A DNA stretch of 64,000 bases from Rhizorhabdus histidinilytica (GTDB lineage Bacteria; Pseudomonadota; Alphaproteobacteria; Sphingomonadales; Sphingomonadaceae): positions 186,001 through 250,000 of the forward strand of contig NZ_FUYM01000006.1 in the NCBI RefSeq assembly GCF_900167915.1, given 5' to 3'. Of the stretch, positions 36,731-47,932 are shown in pieces. Within the stretch, counting starts at the first letter, position 1; the number at the start of each line of letters is the position of its first letter. A program made the translations under genes and the position numbers. The notes beneath the pieces are model-generated. The model was not told the DNA's origin and ran no database searches. It was given only the letters and a program-made list of their open reading frames with translations.

Positions 36731-37513
36731 TCATAGTCCGGCCTTGAGGCGATCATACATGATGCCGAGGCCCTGGATCGTCAGATCCGGTTCGATGCTG
36801 TCGAACAGCTTCTTGTGCCGTTCGAACAGCGGGGCGAGGCCGCCGGTGGCGATCACCGTGGCCGGGCGGCCGATCTCCGCCTTCATCCGCGTGACCAGCC
36901 CCTCGATCATCGCGACATAGCCGAAATAGATGCCGATCAGCATCTGATCCTGCGTCGTCCGGCCGATCACCGTCGGCTTGTCGGGCGCTTCGATCGCGAT
37001 GCGGGGCAGCTTCGCGGCGGCAGCGACCAGCGCGTCGAGCGACAGGTTGATGCCCGGCGCGATGATCCCGCCCTTATAGGCGCCGCTATAGTCGACCACG
37101 TCGAAGGTCGTCGCGGTGCCGAAGTCGATCAGGATCAGGTCGCCCGAATGCCGCGCATGTGCCGCGATCACGTTGACCGCGCGATCCGCGCCGACATTCT
37201 GCGGCTCGTCGACGTCGAGGGTGATCCCCCATTCGACCGGCGGCCGCCCGGCGACGAGCGCCTCGACCCCGAAATATTTTGATGCCAGCACCTCCAGGTT
37301 GTGGAGCGCGCGCGGCACCACGGTGGCGATGATCACCGCCTCGATCGCGGAACGGTCATGGCCTTCGAGCTGGAGCAGCTGGTGGAGCCAGACCGCATAT
37401 TCGTCCGCCGTGCGGCGCGCGTCGGTGGCGATCCGCCAACGCGCCACGATCGCGCCGTGATCGACCAGCGCGAAGACGATATTGGTATTCCCAGCGTCGA
37501 TCGCAAGCAGCAT
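36731..37513 (-). CDS. coaX: Type III pantothenate kinase
   Basis: Protein of 260 residues. Motifs: [20 protein letters not shown] (phosphate 1), [35 protein letters not shown] (pantothenate site), [30 protein letters not shown] and [16 protein letters not shown]. Catalyses the first step of coenzyme A synthesis. Sits between birA and rnj in the operon. Confidence 0.95.
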   Translation of the reverse strand: MLLAIDAGNTNIVFALVDHGAIVARWRIATDARRTADEYAVWLHQLLQLEGHDRSAIEAVIIATVVPRALHNLEVLASKYFGVEALVAGRPPVEWGITLDVDEPQNVGADRAVNVIAAHARHSGDLILIDFGTATTFDVVDYSGAYKGGIIAPGINLSLDALVAAAAKLPRIAIEAPDKPTVIGRTTQDQMLIGIYFGYVAMIEGLVTRMKAEIGRPATVIATGGLAPLFERHKKLFDSIEPDLTIQGLGIMYDRLKAGL

Positions 37514-37544
37514 GCTTCGTCCGATTCCTTCCGTTCCGGGGGCG

Positions 37545-38252
37545 CTATAGCAGGAAAACGTCGCCGGCGTGCACCAGATGGATGCGCCCGTCGGTCGTCC
37601 GCAGGCGCAACGCGCCGTCGGGGGCGAGGCCCTCGTACAACCCCTCGATCTCGCCCTCCGGCGCGCGCACGCGCAGCGCGGTGCCGGGCGGGTGGGCGCG
37701 CGCCTGCCAGCGGGCAAGCACGACGCCGAGCCCCTCGGTGCGCCAGCGCGCCAGCCAGGCGGCGAACACCGCCGCCAGCTCGGCCGCGAAGTCGCCCGGC
37801 TCGGGCGGCGACAGGCCGAGCGCGGCGAGGCTGGTCGCCGGCCGGTCGATCCCCTCGGGGTGATGCGCCAGGTTGACGCCGATCCCGACCACCACCGCGT
37901 CGCCCGCGCCCTCGAGCAATATTCCCGAGATCTTGGCGCCGTCGGCGAGCAGGTCGTTGGGCCATTTGATCGCCAGCCGGCCGGGACCGAGCCAGGCCTG
38001 CAACAGCTCGTCGAGCGCGACCGCCGCGACCATCGCCAGGCTCGGCGCCGGCGGATCGCCGCCGAGGCGGCGGACCAGGGTGCTTGCGTAGAGATTGCCG
38101 GGCGGCGACACCCAGGCCCGCCCCTGGCGCCCACGCCCGCCCTCCTGCCGGTCGGCGCGCAGCCACGTCCCCTCGGCCGCGCCCTCGCGGGCGAGCGCCG
38201 TCATGTCGTCGTTGGTGGAGCCGGTGACGGCGACGTGGCGGATGGGCGTCAC
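37545..38252 (-). CDS. birA: Biotin--[acetyl-CoA-carboxylase] ligase (no DNA-binding domain)
   Basis: Protein of 235 residues. Ligase motifs: [36 protein letters not shown] (biotinyl-AMP loop), [20 protein letters not shown] (catalytic Lys) and [15 protein letters not shown]. The N-terminal helix-turn-helix of bifunctional BirA is absent, so it is a mono-functional ligase. The GTG at 38252 is chosen for a strong GGGGAGG site five bases upstream; further upstream in-frame sequence is repeat DNA. Confidence 0.93.
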   Translation of the reverse strand: MTPIRHVAVTGSTNDDMTALAREGAAEGTWLRADRQEGGRGRQGRAWVSPPGNLYASTLVRRLGGDPPAPSLAMVAAVALDELLQAWLGPGRLAIKWPNDLLADGAKISGILLEGAGDAVVVGIGVNLAHHPEGIDRPATSLAALGLSPPEPGDFAAELAAVFAAWLARWRTEGLGVVLARWQARAHPPGTALRVRAPEGEIEGLYEGLAPDGALRLRTTDGRIHLVHAGDVFLL

Positions 38253-38258
38253 CAGATC

Positions 38259-38375
38259 CTCCCCATCGCAGATGGGGAAGGGGACCATCCGCAGGATGGT
38301 GGAGGGGTAGGGGTCGCAAGACCCCTCCACCGGCTTCGCCGGTCCCCCTCCCCACGCTTCGCGCAGGGAGGAATG
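38259..38375. repeat. Composite of short hairpins between nuoN and birA
   Basis: The gap contains several adjacent hairpins: CCCCATC-GCA-GATGGGG, CCATCC-GCA-GGATGG, GGGGTC-GCAA-GACCCC and ACCGGC-TTCG-GCCGGT-like ACCGG/CCGGT, ending in CTCCCCACGC...GCAGGGAGG. It resembles sphingomonad-type mosaic intergenic repeats. It may also act as an mRNA processing or attenuation point between complex I and the downstream genes (inference). Confidence 0.65.
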
Positions 38376-38381
38376 GTCATG

Positions 38382-39827
38382 TCAGAACAGCGCGCGCGCC
38401 GCCGCCATGCTCGTCGCGTCGAGCAGCGGGATGGCGAGATAGCCGAGCGGCGAGACCGCGAGCGCCGCGAGGGTGATCAGCCCGCCTTCGAGCTTCGACG
38501 CGGCCGGCGCGAACGGGGTCGGGGCCGGATCGTCGAAATAGATCGTCTTGACGATCTTCAGATAATAGAAGGCGCCGATCACCGAGGTCGCGATGCCGAC
38601 CATCGCCAGCGGCCAGAAACCGGCGCGGACGAGCGCATCGAACACCAGGAACTTGGGCCAGAAGCCGAACAGCGGCGGGATGCCGGCAAGGCTGAACATG
38701 AAGATCGCGAAGGCGGCGGCGAGGCCGGGGCGGCTGCGCGACAGGCCCGACAGGCTGGCGATCGTCTCGACCGGCTGGCCATCCCGATCGCGCATCTGCA
38801 GCACGCAGATGAAGCTGCCCAGCGTCATCGCGATATAGACCGCCATATAGGTCATCGTCGCGGCGACGCCCTCGGCCGACCCGGCGGCGAGGCCGAACAG
38901 CGCGAAACCGACATTGTTGATCGACGAATAGGCGAGCAGCCGCTTCATGCTGGTCTGGCCGATCGCGGCGACCGCGCCGAGGATGGTCGAGGCGAGCGCG
39001 GCGAAGACGACGATCTGGCGCCAGGCGTCGGTGCCCGATCCCATCGCCTCGATCGCGACGCGCAGCAGCAGCGCCATGCCCGCCACCTTCGGCGCCGAGG
39101 CGAAGAAGGCGGTGACCGGGGTCGGCGCGCCTTCATAGACGTCGGGCGTCCACATGTGGAACGGCACCGCCGAGATCTTGAAGGCGAGCCCAGCGAAGAC
39201 GAACACCATGCCGAACATCTGACCGGTGCCCATGCCCTTGGCGAGCGAGTCCGAGATGCCCGCGAACAGGGTGGTGCCGGTGAAGCCGTAGAGCAGCGAG
39301 ATGCCGTAGAGCAGGATGCCCGAGGCGAGCGCGCCGAGGACGAAATATTTGAGGCCGGCCTCGGCCGAGCGGGTGTCCCGGCGCAGGAAGCTGGCGAGCA
39401 CATAGGCCGACAGCGACTGCAGCTCGAGCCCGACATAGAGGGTCAGCAGGTCGCCCGCCGACACCATCATCCCCATGCCCACGCCGGACAGCAGGATCAG
39501 CACGGGATATTCGGCGCGGTAGCCGCCGCCGGTGCGGGCGAAGAAGCCTGGCGCCACCGCCACCGAGACGGCGGCGGCGATGTAGATCAGCAGCTTGGCG
39601 AAGGCCGCGAAGCTGTCGGCGATGTAGAGCCCGTCGAAGCCGGGCCCGCCATTGCCGGCCGGGCCAGTCAGCGCGAAGCCGGCGGCGGCGAACAGCGCGA
39701 CCGCGCCCCAGCCGATCGCGCGGGCGAAGCCGTCGCCGCCGAACGCCGCGACCAGCAGCAGCAGCAGCGCGCCGACCGAGAGGATCAGCTCGGGAACGGT
39801 GAGGGCGAGGGAGGCGGTCATCGACAT
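38382..39827 (-). CDS. nuoN: NADH-quinone oxidoreductase subunit N
   Basis: Polytopic antiporter-like complex I subunit of 481 residues. Conserved segments: LLTLYVGLELQSLSAYVLAS (helix-5 glutamate), EAGLKYFVLGALASGILLYG (lysine), AFKISAVPFHMWTPDVYEGA, TSMKRLLAYSSINNVGFALF and FSLAGIPPLFGFWPKFLVF. Part of the membrane proton-pumping arm. ATG 39827 overlaps the nuoM stop (TGATG). Confidence 0.96.
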   Translation of the reverse strand: MSMTASLALTVPELILSVGALLLLLVAAFGGDGFARAIGWGAVALFAAAGFALTGPAGNGGPGFDGLYIADSFAAFAKLLIYIAAAVSVAVAPGFFARTGGGYRAEYPVLILLSGVGMGMMVSAGDLLTLYVGLELQSLSAYVLASFLRRDTRSAEAGLKYFVLGALASGILLYGISLLYGFTGTTLFAGISDSLAKGMGTGQMFGMVFVFAGLAFKISAVPFHMWTPDVYEGAPTPVTAFFASAPKVAGMALLLRVAIEAMGSGTDAWRQIVVFAALASTILGAVAAIGQTSMKRLLAYSSINNVGFALFGLAAGSAEGVAATMTYMAVYIAMTLGSFICVLQMRDRDGQPVETIASLSGLSRSRPGLAAAFAIFMFSLAGIPPLFGFWPKFLVFDALVRAGFWPLAMVGIATSVIGAFYYLKIVKTIYFDDPAPTPFAPAASKLEGGLITLAALAVSPLGYLAIPLLDATSMAAARALF

Positions 39828-41353
39828 CAGTGGTGCGCCTCCGCGTGCGCCTCGACAGCAGGTTTGGGATGGCCGATCACGACCTTGGCGTCGCTTTCGG
39901 GCGCGGTCGGCGCGAGCCGGGCGAGCACCGCGCCGACATCGTTGCGCATCGGCGCCAGGAAGCTTTCGGGATAGACGCCCATCCACAGCACGGCGAGCGC
40001 GATCGGCGCCAGGATGGCGAGCTCGCGCGGGCTGAGGTCCGGCATCGCCGCCGCTTCGGGCGTGCGCGCCGAACCATAGGCGATGCGGGCGTAGAGATAG
40101 AGCATATAGGCGGCGCCGGTGATGATGCCGGTGGTCGCGACGAAGGCGACCCAGGACGAGATCTGGTAGGCGCCGACCAGCGAGAGGAACTCGCCGACGA
40201 AGTTGCTGGTGCCCGGCAGGCCGACCGAGGCCATGGTGAACAGCAGGAACAGCATCGCATATTTGGGCATGTTGTTCGACAGGCCGCCATAGCGCACGAT
40301 CTCGCGCGTGTGCATCCGGTCGTAGATCACGCCGACGCACAGGAACAGCGCGCCCGAGACGAGGCCGTGGCCGAGCATGACCATCAGCGCGCCCTCGATC
40401 CCCTGACGGTTGAAGGCGAACAGGCCGATGGTGACGAAGGCCATGTGCGCGACCGACGAATAGGCGATCAGCTTCTTCATGTCCTCCTGCACCAGCGCGA
40501 TCAGGCTGGTGACGACGATCGCGACCATCGACAGGCCCATGACCAGCCACATCAGCTCGGCGCTGGCGACCGGGAACATCGGCAGCGAGAAGCGGACGAA
40601 GCCGTAGCCGCCCATCTTCAGCAGCACGCCCGCCAGGATCACCGAGCCCGCGGTCGGCGCCTGGACGTGCGCGTCGGGCAGCCAGGTGTGGACCGGCCAC
40701 ATCGGCATCTTCACCGCGAAGGAGGCGAAGAAGGCGAGGAACAGCCAGGTCTGCGCTTCCGGCGGGAAGTCGTAGGCCATCAGCGCCGGGATGGAGGTGG
40801 TGCCCGCCTCGCTCACCATCCACAGCATCGCGATCAGCATCAGCACCGATCCGAGCAGCGTGTAGAGGAAGAATTTGTAGCTGGCGTAGATGCGGTCGGC
40901 GCCGCCCCAGATGCCGATGATCAGGTACATCGGGATCAGGCCGGCTTCGAAGAAGATGTAGAAGAGGAACAGGTCCTGCGCCGCGAAGACGCCGACCATC
41001 AGCGTCTCCATCAGCAGGAACGCCGCCATATATTCGGGCACGCGCTTCTCGATCGCCTCCCACGAGGCGGCGATGCAGATCGGCATCAGGAACACCGACA
41101 GGACGATCAGCAGCAGGGCGATGCCGTCGATGCCGAGCGCCCAGGCGAAGCGGCCGAACAGCGGCACGCTCTCGGTGAACTGCCACTGGGCGCCGCCGAT
41201 CTCGTAGCCGTGCCACAGCAGGATGCCGAGGCCGAGATCGGCGAGCGTCGCGGCGAGCGCGATCCAGCGCGCCGCCTTCGCCCCCACGAACAGGCAGGCC
41301 AGCGCCGCCACCAGCGGCAGCGCGATCATCACGGAAAGGATAGGAAAGCCCAT
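39827..41353 (-). CDS. nuoM: NADH-quinone oxidoreductase subunit M
   Basis: Complex I membrane subunit of 508 residues: FLFYIFFEAGLIPMYLIIG (essential Glu), SFAVKMPMWPVHTWLPDAHV, QEDMKKLIAYSSVAHMAFVT, GLVSGALFLCVGVIYDRMHT and LPGTSNFVGEFLSLVGAY. The ATG at 41353 lies four bases after the nuoL stop and begins the family-like MGFPILSVMIALPLVAAL. Confidence 0.96.
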   Translation of the reverse strand: MGFPILSVMIALPLVAALACLFVGAKAARWIALAATLADLGLGILLWHGYEIGGAQWQFTESVPLFGRFAWALGIDGIALLLIVLSVFLMPICIAASWEAIEKRVPEYMAAFLLMETLMVGVFAAQDLFLFYIFFEAGLIPMYLIIGIWGGADRIYASYKFFLYTLLGSVLMLIAMLWMVSEAGTTSIPALMAYDFPPEAQTWLFLAFFASFAVKMPMWPVHTWLPDAHVQAPTAGSVILAGVLLKMGGYGFVRFSLPMFPVASAELMWLVMGLSMVAIVVTSLIALVQEDMKKLIAYSSVAHMAFVTIGLFAFNRQGIEGALMVMLGHGLVSGALFLCVGVIYDRMHTREIVRYGGLSNNMPKYAMLFLLFTMASVGLPGTSNFVGEFLSLVGAYQISSWVAFVATTGIITGAAYMLYLYARIAYGSARTPEAAAMPDLSPRELAILAPIALAVLWMGVYPESFLAPMRNDVGAVLARLAPTAPESDAKVVIGHPKPAVEAHAEAHH

Positions 41354-41357
41354 CGCG

Positions 41358-43442
41358 TCAGCCCACCATCGCCCAGGTCGCCGCGGCCGCAAGGCCGAGC
41401 AGCATCACCAGCGCATAAGTATAGAGATAGCCCGACTGCGCCGCGCGCGCGGCCGATCCGGCGCGCACCGCCACCGCGGCGACGCCGTTCGGGCCGAAGC
41501 GGTCGATCGTGCCCTGGTCGCCCTTCTTCCAGAAGAAGCGGCCGAGCCAGAAGGCCGGGACGACGAACAGATGATGATAGAGTTCGTCGAAATACCATTT
41601 GTGCAGCAGGAAGTCGTACAGCACCCGGAACTGCGCGGTGAAGCGCGCCGGGATCGTGCGGTCGAGCACATAGGCCCACAGCGCGATCAGGAAGCCGATC
41701 ACCATCACGATCGTCGCCGACAGCTTGGCGAGCTCCGGGATGCCGTGCATCGCGTGCATCAGATGCTCGTCGAAGGCGATGCTGCCGGCCCAGAAGGCGG
41801 CGCCATGCTCGGGATCGAGGAAGAAGGGCGCGAAGAACCAGCCCGCGAGCACCGCGCCGACCGACAGGACGATCAGCGGCACCAGCATGTTGGCCGGGCT
41901 TTCGTGCGGGTGATAGCCCGCCGTGCCCTCGACCGGGTGGCTGTGGTCGTGCGCGTCGTGGGTATGCGGATCATGGCCTGCATCCTCCTCCGACGGCACG
42001 GCGCCATGGTCGTGATCATGGTCGTGGCCATGCCCGTGCGCGTCGTGGACGGCGTGCTGGATATGCTCCGACCCGGCCCAGCGCGGGGTGCCGAAGAAGG
42101 TCAGGAAGACCAGGCGCCACGAATAGAAGCTGGTCAGCAGCGCCGCGAACACCGCGATCGCGAAGGCGACGCCGCCCGAGGTCGACCCGTTGGCGAAGGC
42201 CGCCTCGATGATCGCGTCCTTCGAGTAGAAGCCGGCGAAGCCGAAGATCCCGGCGATGCCGACGCCGGTGATCGCCAGCGTGCCCGCCATCATCGCCCAA
42301 TAGGTGATCGGGATGTGCTTTCTGAGGCCGCCATAATAGCGCATGTCCTGCTCATGGTGCATCGCGTGGATCACCGAGCCCGCGCCGAGGAACAGCAGCG
42401 CCTTGAAGAAGGCGTGGGTGAACAGGTGGAACATCGCCGCGCCATAGGCGCCGACGCCCGCCGCCATGAACATGTAGCCGAGCTGCGAACAGGTCGAATA
42501 GGCGATGACGCGCTTGATGTCCGTCTGGGTCGTGCCGACCGTCGCCGCGAAGAAGGCCGTGGCGGCGCCGACATAGGTGACGACGTGCATCGCGGTCTCG
42601 CTGACCTCGAACATCGGCGACAGGCGGCAGACCATGAACACGCCGGCGGTAACCATCGTCGCGGCGTGGATCAGCGCCGACACCGGGGTCGGGCCCTCCA
42701 TCGCGTCGGGAAGCCAGGTGTGCAGGCCGAGCTGCGCCGACTTGCCCATCGCGCCGACGAACAGCAGCAGGCAGAGCAGCGTCATCAGGTCGACGCGGTA
42801 GCCGAGGAAGCCGATCGAGGCGCCGGCATAGCCCGGCGCGGCCGCCAGGATCTCGGGGATCGAGACGGTGCCGAACACCAGGAAGGTGCCGAAGATGCCG
42901 AGCGAGAAGCCGAAGTCGCCGACGCGGTTGACGACGAACGCCTTGATCGCGGCGGCGTTGGCCGACGGCTTGTGGTACCAGAAGCCGATCAGCAGGTAGG
43001 AGGCGAGGCCGACGCCTTCCCAGCCGAAGAACATCTGCACCAGACTGTCCGAGGTCACGAGCATCAGCATCGCGAAGGTGAACAGCGACAGATAGGCGAA
43101 GAAGCGGGGCTGGCTCGGATCCTCCGCCATATAGCCCCAGCTATAGAGGTGGACGAGGCTCGACACTGAGGTCACCACCACCAGCATCACCGCGGTCAGC
43201 GTGTCGACGCGCAGCGCCCAGTCGACGGCGAGGTCGCCCGACTGGATGAAGGTGAGGACCGGCACGACATGCGCGGTCGCGGCGCCGGTCATGAAGTCGA
43301 TGAACACCGGCCAGCTCAGCGCGCAGGAGGCGAACAGGGCGCCGGTCGTGACGGTCTTGGCCGCCACGTTGCCGATCATGCGGCTGCCGAGCCCTGCGAC
43401 GATCGCCGCGAGCAGCGGCAGGAAGACGATTGCGGTAATCAC
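41358..43442 (-). CDS. nuoL: NADH-quinone oxidoreductase subunit L (with His-rich loop)
   Basis: Largest complex I antiporter-like subunit, 694 residues. Conserved: [94 protein letters not shown], and a C-terminal lateral helix region. An insertion around residues 462-503 is strongly histidine-rich (13 His in about 38 residues; [14 protein letters not shown] then [14 protein letters not shown]). It lies in a loop after the broken transmembrane bundle. Seven bases separate it from nuoK. Confidence 0.96.
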   Translation of the reverse strand: MITAIVFLPLLAAIVAGLGSRMIGNVAAKTVTTGALFASCALSWPVFIDFMTGAATAHVVPVLTFIQSGDLAVDWALRVDTLTAVMLVVVTSVSSLVHLYSWGYMAEDPSQPRFFAYLSLFTFAMLMLVTSDSLVQMFFGWEGVGLASYLLIGFWYHKPSANAAAIKAFVVNRVGDFGFSLGIFGTFLVFGTVSIPEILAAAPGYAGASIGFLGYRVDLMTLLCLLLFVGAMGKSAQLGLHTWLPDAMEGPTPVSALIHAATMVTAGVFMVCRLSPMFEVSETAMHVVTYVGAATAFFAATVGTTQTDIKRVIAYSTCSQLGYMFMAAGVGAYGAAMFHLFTHAFFKALLFLGAGSVIHAMHHEQDMRYYGGLRKHIPITYWAMMAGTLAITGVGIAGIFGFAGFYSKDAIIEAAFANGSTSGGVAFAIAVFAALLTSFYSWRLVFLTFFGTPRWAGSEHIQHAVHDAHGHGHDHDHDHGAVPSEEDAGHDPHTHDAHDHSHPVEGTAGYHPHESPANMLVPLIVLSVGAVLAGWFFAPFFLDPEHGAAFWAGSIAFDEHLMHAMHGIPELAKLSATIVMVIGFLIALWAYVLDRTIPARFTAQFRVLYDFLLHKWYFDELYHHLFVVPAFWLGRFFWKKGDQGTIDRFGPNGVAAVAVRAGSAARAAQSGYLYTYALVMLLGLAAAATWAMVG

Positions 43443-43449
43443 CGAACGA

Positions 43450-43755
43450 TCACCCCTTCATCCGGTTGATGTCGTCGACCGCGATGGTGCCGCGGCCGCG
43501 GAAATAGATGACGAGGATCGCCAGGCCGATCGCGGCCTCGCCGGCGGCGACCGTCAGCACGAACATCGCGAACACCTGGCCGACCAGGTCGCCCAGATAG
43601 GCGGAGAAGGCGACAAGGTTGATGTTCACCGACAGCAGGATCAGCTCGATCGCCATCAGGATGATGATGACGTTCTTCCGGTTGAGGAAGATGCCGAACA
43701 CCCCCATCACGAACAGGATCGCCGAGACGACCAGATAATGTTGCAGGCCGATCAC
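43450..43755 (-). CDS. nuoK: NADH-quinone oxidoreductase subunit K
   Basis: Three-helix protein of 101 residues, [20 protein letters not shown]. Contains the two conserved membrane glutamates, in [15 protein letters not shown] and [15 protein letters not shown], needed for proton pumping. GTG start at 43755 overlaps the nuoJ stop (GTGA). Confidence 0.96.
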   Translation of the reverse strand: MIGLQHYLVVSAILFVMGVFGIFLNRKNVIIILMAIELILLSVNINLVAFSAYLGDLVGQVFAMFVLTVAAGEAAIGLAILVIYFRGRGTIAVDDINRMKG

Positions 43756-44363
43756 AGCTCCACTCCCTGGCCGACGGCCGGCTTGACGTTGCGGATCGCG
43801 TCCTCGGGCCGGCGCATGTTCTGCGCGGTGACGTTCTGCGCCTTGACGCCGCCCCGGGTGCGGTGGGTGAGGACGATCGCGCCGACCAGCGCGACCAGCA
43901 GGATCAGGCCCGCGCCCTCGAAGATGTAGAGGTAGCGCGTGTAGATCAGCGTGCCGATCGCCTCGATATTGGGCACTTCGGACGGGGTCGGCGCGATGCG
44001 CGACCCCATGTCGATGCCGCCCGCTTTCCACGCGCCGATCGCGAAGATCATCTCCGCGGCGAGCACCAGCACGAGCAATATGCCGAACGGCAGATATTGC
44101 GCGAAGCCCGCACGCAGCTCGGCGAAGTCGATGTCGAGCATCATCACGACGAACAGGAACAGCACCGCGACCGCGCCGACATAGACGATGACGAGCAGCA
44201 TCGCGATGAACTCGGCACCGACCAGGATCATCAGGCCCGCCGCGTTGAAGAAGGCGAGGATGAGCCACAGCACGCTGTGCACCGGATTGCGCGCCAGGAT
44301 GGTGAGCGTGCCCGAGGCAACCACCAGCGCGGCGAACAGATAGAAGGCTATGGTCTGGATCAC
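43752..44363 (-). CDS. nuoJ: NADH-quinone oxidoreductase subunit J
   Basis: Membrane subunit of 203 residues: [60 protein letters not shown] (the pi-bulge helix). GTG start at 44363 ([10 protein letters not shown]), preceded by GAGAAA. The 35-base gap to nuoI is one of the larger ones in this operon. C-terminal tail about 35 residues beyond the last helix. Confidence 0.95.
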   Translation of the reverse strand: MIQTIAFYLFAALVVASGTLTILARNPVHSVLWLILAFFNAAGLMILVGAEFIAMLLVIVYVGAVAVLFLFVVMMLDIDFAELRAGFAQYLPFGILLVLVLAAEMIFAIGAWKAGGIDMGSRIAPTPSEVPNIEAIGTLIYTRYLYIFEGAGLILLVALVGAIVLTHRTRGGVKAQNVTAQNMRRPEDAIRNVKPAVGQGVEL

Positions 44364-44398
44364 GGCTTTCTCAGTGCCCCTTCGCGAACGGCTGGCGC

Positions 44399-44884
44399 TT
44401 ACCGGTAGGGCGCATCGGCGGCAAGGTTCGCGGCGATCGCCGGCTCCCAGCGATCGCCATTGGCGAGCAGCTTGGCCTTGTCGTAGATGAGCTCTTCGCG
44501 GGTTTCGGTCGAATATTCGAAATTGGGTCCCTCGACGATCGCGTCGACCGGGCAGGCTTCCTGGCAGAAGCCGCAGAAGATGCACTTGGTCATGTCGATG
44601 TCGTAGCGGGTGGTGCGGCGCGAGCCGTCATCGCGCGGCTCGGCCTCGATCGTGATCGCCTGTGCCGGGCACACCGCCTCGCACAGCTTGCACGCGATGC
44701 AGCGCTCCTCGCCATTGGGATAGCGGCGCAGCGCATGCTCGCCGCGGAAGCGGGGCGACAGCGGGTTCTTCTCGAACGGGTAGTTGATCGTCGCCTTGGC
44801 CCTGAAGAAATATTTCAGGGTCAGCCAGTGCGCCTTCACGAACTCCCAGAGGGTGAACGACTTGATGATGTGCCCGAGGCTCAT
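44399..44884 (-). CDS. nuoI: NADH-quinone oxidoreductase subunit I
   Basis: Peripheral iron-sulfur subunit of 161 residues carrying two 4Fe-4S clusters: [16 protein letters not shown] and [20 protein letters not shown]. These correspond to N6a and N6b in the electron path to quinone. ATG 44884 starts one base after the nuoH stop; GGAG lies seven bases upstream. Confidence 0.97.
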   Translation of the reverse strand: MSLGHIIKSFTLWEFVKAHWLTLKYFFRAKATINYPFEKNPLSPRFRGEHALRRYPNGEERCIACKLCEAVCPAQAITIEAEPRDDGSRRTTRYDIDMTKCIFCGFCQEACPVDAIVEGPNFEYSTETREELIYDKAKLLANGDRWEPAIAANLAADAPYR

Positions 44885-44885
44885 C

Positions 44886-45932
44886 TCAGACTCCATAGCG
44901 GGTGAGCATCAGCCACCCCGAAACGAGGAACACCCAGAACAGCGACAGCGGCAGGAACACCTTCCACCCCAGCCGCATCAGCTGGTCGTAGCGGTAGCGC
45001 GGGACCGTCGCCTTCACCCAGGAGAAGACGAAGAAGAAGAACAGCAGCTTGGCGAAGAACCATATGATGCCCGGCACCATGTAGAGCGGCGCCCAGTCGA
45101 CCGGGGGCAGCCAGCCGCCCCAGAACAGGATCGCGTTGAGGCCGCACATCAGGATGACGTTGGCATATTCGCCGAGCCAGTAGAGCGCGAACGACATCGA
45201 CGAATATTCGGTCTGATAGCCGGCGACGAGCTCCGATTCGGCCTCGGTCAGGTCGAACGGGGTGCGCGCGGTCTCCGCCATCGCCGAGATCAGGAACACC
45301 ACCGCCATCGGGAACAGCAGCGGATTGAAGCCGTAGCCGTTGATGAAGCCGAAGATATGGGCGCGCTGCCCCTCGACGATCGCCGACATGTTGAAGCTGC
45401 CGGTCCACAGCACGACCGAGATCAGCACGAAGCCGATCGAGACCTCGTAGCTGACCATCTGCGCCGCCGCGCGGAGCGCCGAGTAGAAGGGATATTTGGA
45501 GTTGGACGCCCAGCCCGCGATGATCACGCCGTAGACGCCGATCGACGAGGCGGCGAGCACGTAGAGCAGGCCGATGTTGATGTCGGCGAGCACCACGCCC
45601 GGCGCGAACGGGATCACTGCCCAGACGATCAGCGCGACCGTGAAGGTGATGATCGGCGCGATCAGGAACAGGCCCTTGTTCGCGGCCGCCGGGATGATCG
45701 TCTCCTGGAGGAACACCTTGGCGCCGTCGGCGAAGCTCTGCAGCAGGCCCCAGGGCCCGACGACGTTCGGGCCGCGGCGCAGCGCCATCGCCGCCCAGAT
45801 CTTGCGATCGGCGTAGATGATCATCGCCACCGCGAGCATCAGCGGCAGCGCGATGACGAGGATGCCGATCATGGTCGAGACGAACCAGGCCCAGTCGTAG
45901 GGCAGGCCCCAGCTCTCAAACAGCGCGGTCAT
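44886..45932 (-). CDS. nuoH: NADH-quinone oxidoreductase subunit H
   Basis: Membrane subunit of 348 residues at the junction with the quinone site. Conserved: [79 protein letters not shown] and [23 protein letters not shown] overlaps the nuoG stop (ATGA). Confidence 0.97.
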   Translation of the reverse strand: MTALFESWGLPYDWAWFVSTMIGILVIALPLMLAVAMIIYADRKIWAAMALRRGPNVVGPWGLLQSFADGAKVFLQETIIPAAANKGLFLIAPIITFTVALIVWAVIPFAPGVVLADINIGLLYVLAASSIGVYGVIIAGWASNSKYPFYSALRAAAQMVSYEVSIGFVLISVVLWTGSFNMSAIVEGQRAHIFGFINGYGFNPLLFPMAVVFLISAMAETARTPFDLTEAESELVAGYQTEYSSMSFALYWLGEYANVILMCGLNAILFWGGWLPPVDWAPLYMVPGIIWFFAKLLFFFFVFSWVKATVPRYRYDQLMRLGWKVFLPLSLFWVFLVSGWLMLTRYGV

Positions 45933-47932
45933 TCGGCGGCCTCCGCGAAGCTCTGCCCATGGAGGAGTTCGGCCGAGCAGCGCTGCATCGTGTCGCTGGC
46001 GCGGGCGATCGGGTTGGTGAGGTAGAAGTCCTTGATCGGATAGCCGACCGGACCCGAGGCCTTGGCCGGCAGCTTGGGCGCGGACCAGGCGTAGCCGGCG
46101 AGGCCGCCGACGCCGAGCGCGGGCACCTCCGCCGTCATCGCGGCGCGGAGCTGGTCGAGGCTGTCGAACGGAAGCTTGTGGCCGAGCACCTCGCTCAGCG
46201 CGCGCAGGATCGCCCAGTCCTCGCGGGCATCGCCCGGCGGGAATACGGCACGGTCGCTGAACTGGACGCGGCCCTCGGTGTTCACATAGGTGCCGGGCTT
46301 CTCGGTATAGGCGGCGCCGGGCAGGACCACGTCCGCCCCGGCCGCGCCGGCATCGCCATGATGGCCGACATAGACCTTGAGGCTCTTGTCGAACGCCGTC
46401 AGGTCGACGTCGTCGGCGCCGAGCAGGAAGAGCAGCTTCGGCGCGGCCGCGACGATGTCGGCGATCCCGCCCTTCTGCGCATAGCCGAGCATCAGCCCGC
46501 CCATCCGCGCCGCGGCGAGATGGACGACGTTGTAGCCGTTCCAGTCCTGCTTGATCAGCCCGAGCGGCTTGACCAGCGCCAGCGTCGCGCCCTGCGCGCC
46601 GGCCTTGAGCGCGCCGCCGCCGACGATCAGCGCCGGGCGCTCCGCCTTGGCGAAGGCCTCGGTCACCGCCTCGGGCAGCTTGCCGAGCAGGCCGAGGTCG
46701 TTGCCGAGCCACTGCACCGGATAGGTGAGGTTGAGCTCCTCGCCGATCGCGAAGACCCTAGCGCCGCGCTTCACCGCCTTGCGGACGCGGGTGTTGATCA
46801 GCGGCGCCTCCCAGCGGAGGTTGCTACCGACCAGCAGGATCGCGTCGGCGGTCTCGATGCCGGCGATGCTGCTGTTGAAATTGACCGCGGCGAGGCTCGA
46901 CACGTCATAGTCCATGCCGGTCTGGCGGCCTTCGAGCAGGCTCGATCCCATCGCCGCGAGCAGCGCCTTGGCGGCGTACATCGTCTCGCAGTCGAGCTGA
47001 TCGCCCGCGATCGCGGCGACCGAGCTTCCCGCCTTGGCGGCCTTGATCGCGGCGAAGGCCTCCTGCCAGCTCGCCTCGACCAGCTTGCCCTTGCGGCGGA
47101 CGAACGGCTTGTCGAGCCGGCGGCGGACCAGGCCGTCGACGGCGTGGCGCGTCTTGTCCGACGCCCATTCCTCGTTCACGTCCTCGTTGATGCGCGGCAG
47201 CACGCGCAGCACCTGGCGGCCGCGGCTGTCGAAGCGGACATTGGTGCCGACCGCGTCCATCACGTCGATGCCGGGGGTCTTCTTGAGCTCCCAGGGCCGC
47301 GCCTCGAACGCATAGGGCTTGCTCGTCAGCGCGCCGACCGGACACAGGTCGACGACGTTGCCCGAGAGCTCGCTGGTCACCGCCTGTTCGAGATAGGAGG
47401 TGATCTGCATGTTCTCGCCGCGATAGATCGCGCCGATCTCCTCGATCCCGGACACCTCCTCGGCGAAGCGGACGCAGCGGGTGCACTGGATGCAGCGGGT
47501 CATCGTCGTCTTGACGATCGGGCCCATATATTTGTCGGTGACGGCGCGCTTGTTCTCGATGAAGCGGCTCTGCCCCTTGCCATAGGCGACCGACTGGTCC
47601 TGCAGGTCGCACTCGCCGCCCTGGTCGCAGATCGGGCAGTCGAGCGGATGGTTGATGAGCAGGAACTCCATCACCCCCTCGCGCGCCTTCTTGACCATCG
47701 GCGACTGGGTGAACACCTCCTGCTTGTCGGCGGCGGGCAGCGCGCACGACGCCTGCGGCTTGGGCGGCCCCGGCTTCACCTCGACCAGGCACATGCGGCA
47801 ATTGCCGGCGATCGACAGCCGCTCATGGTAGCAGAAGCGCGGAATCTCCTTGCCCGCGGCCTCGCAGGCCTGGAGCACCGTGGCGCCGGCGGGGACTTCG
47901 ACTTCGATCCCGTCTACGGTGAGCTTCGGCAT
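45929..47932 (-). CDS. nuoG: NADH-quinone oxidoreductase subunit G
   Basis: Protein of 667 residues. The N-terminal 2Fe-2S domain holds [20 protein letters not shown] and NCRMCLVEV; a His-Cys motif follows ([18 protein letters not shown]), then [16 protein letters not shown] with [10 protein letters not shown] molybdopterin-oxidoreductase-like domain lacking cofactor function makes up the rest. It carries electrons from NuoF toward the membrane arm. Start overlaps the upstream extra gene by one base. Confidence 0.96.
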   Translation of the reverse strand: MPKLTVDGIEVEVPAGATVLQACEAAGKEIPRFCYHERLSIAGNCRMCLVEVKPGPPKPQASCALPAADKQEVFTQSPMVKKAREGVMEFLLINHPLDCPICDQGGECDLQDQSVAYGKGQSRFIENKRAVTDKYMGPIVKTTMTRCIQCTRCVRFAEEVSGIEEIGAIYRGENMQITSYLEQAVTSELSGNVVDLCPVGALTSKPYAFEARPWELKKTPGIDVMDAVGTNVRFDSRGRQVLRVLPRINEDVNEEWASDKTRHAVDGLVRRRLDKPFVRRKGKLVEASWQEAFAAIKAAKAGSSVAAIAGDQLDCETMYAAKALLAAMGSSLLEGRQTGMDYDVSSLAAVNFNSSIAGIETADAILLVGSNLRWEAPLINTRVRKAVKRGARVFAIGEELNLTYPVQWLGNDLGLLGKLPEAVTEAFAKAERPALIVGGGALKAGAQGATLALVKPLGLIKQDWNGYNVVHLAAARMGGLMLGYAQKGGIADIVAAAPKLLFLLGADDVDLTAFDKSLKVYVGHHGDAGAAGADVVLPGAAYTEKPGTYVNTEGRVQFSDRAVFPPGDAREDWAILRALSEVLGHKLPFDSLDQLRAAMTAEVPALGVGGLAGYAWSAPKLPAKASGPVGYPIKDFYLTNPIARASDTMQRCSAELLHGQSFAEAAE

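Noticed and set aside
38330-38330. Upstream ATG (38330) as the birA start
   Set aside because: The extra 26 residues derive from the hairpin repeat; the GTG at 38252 has a strong ribosome site and begins at the conserved N-terminus.
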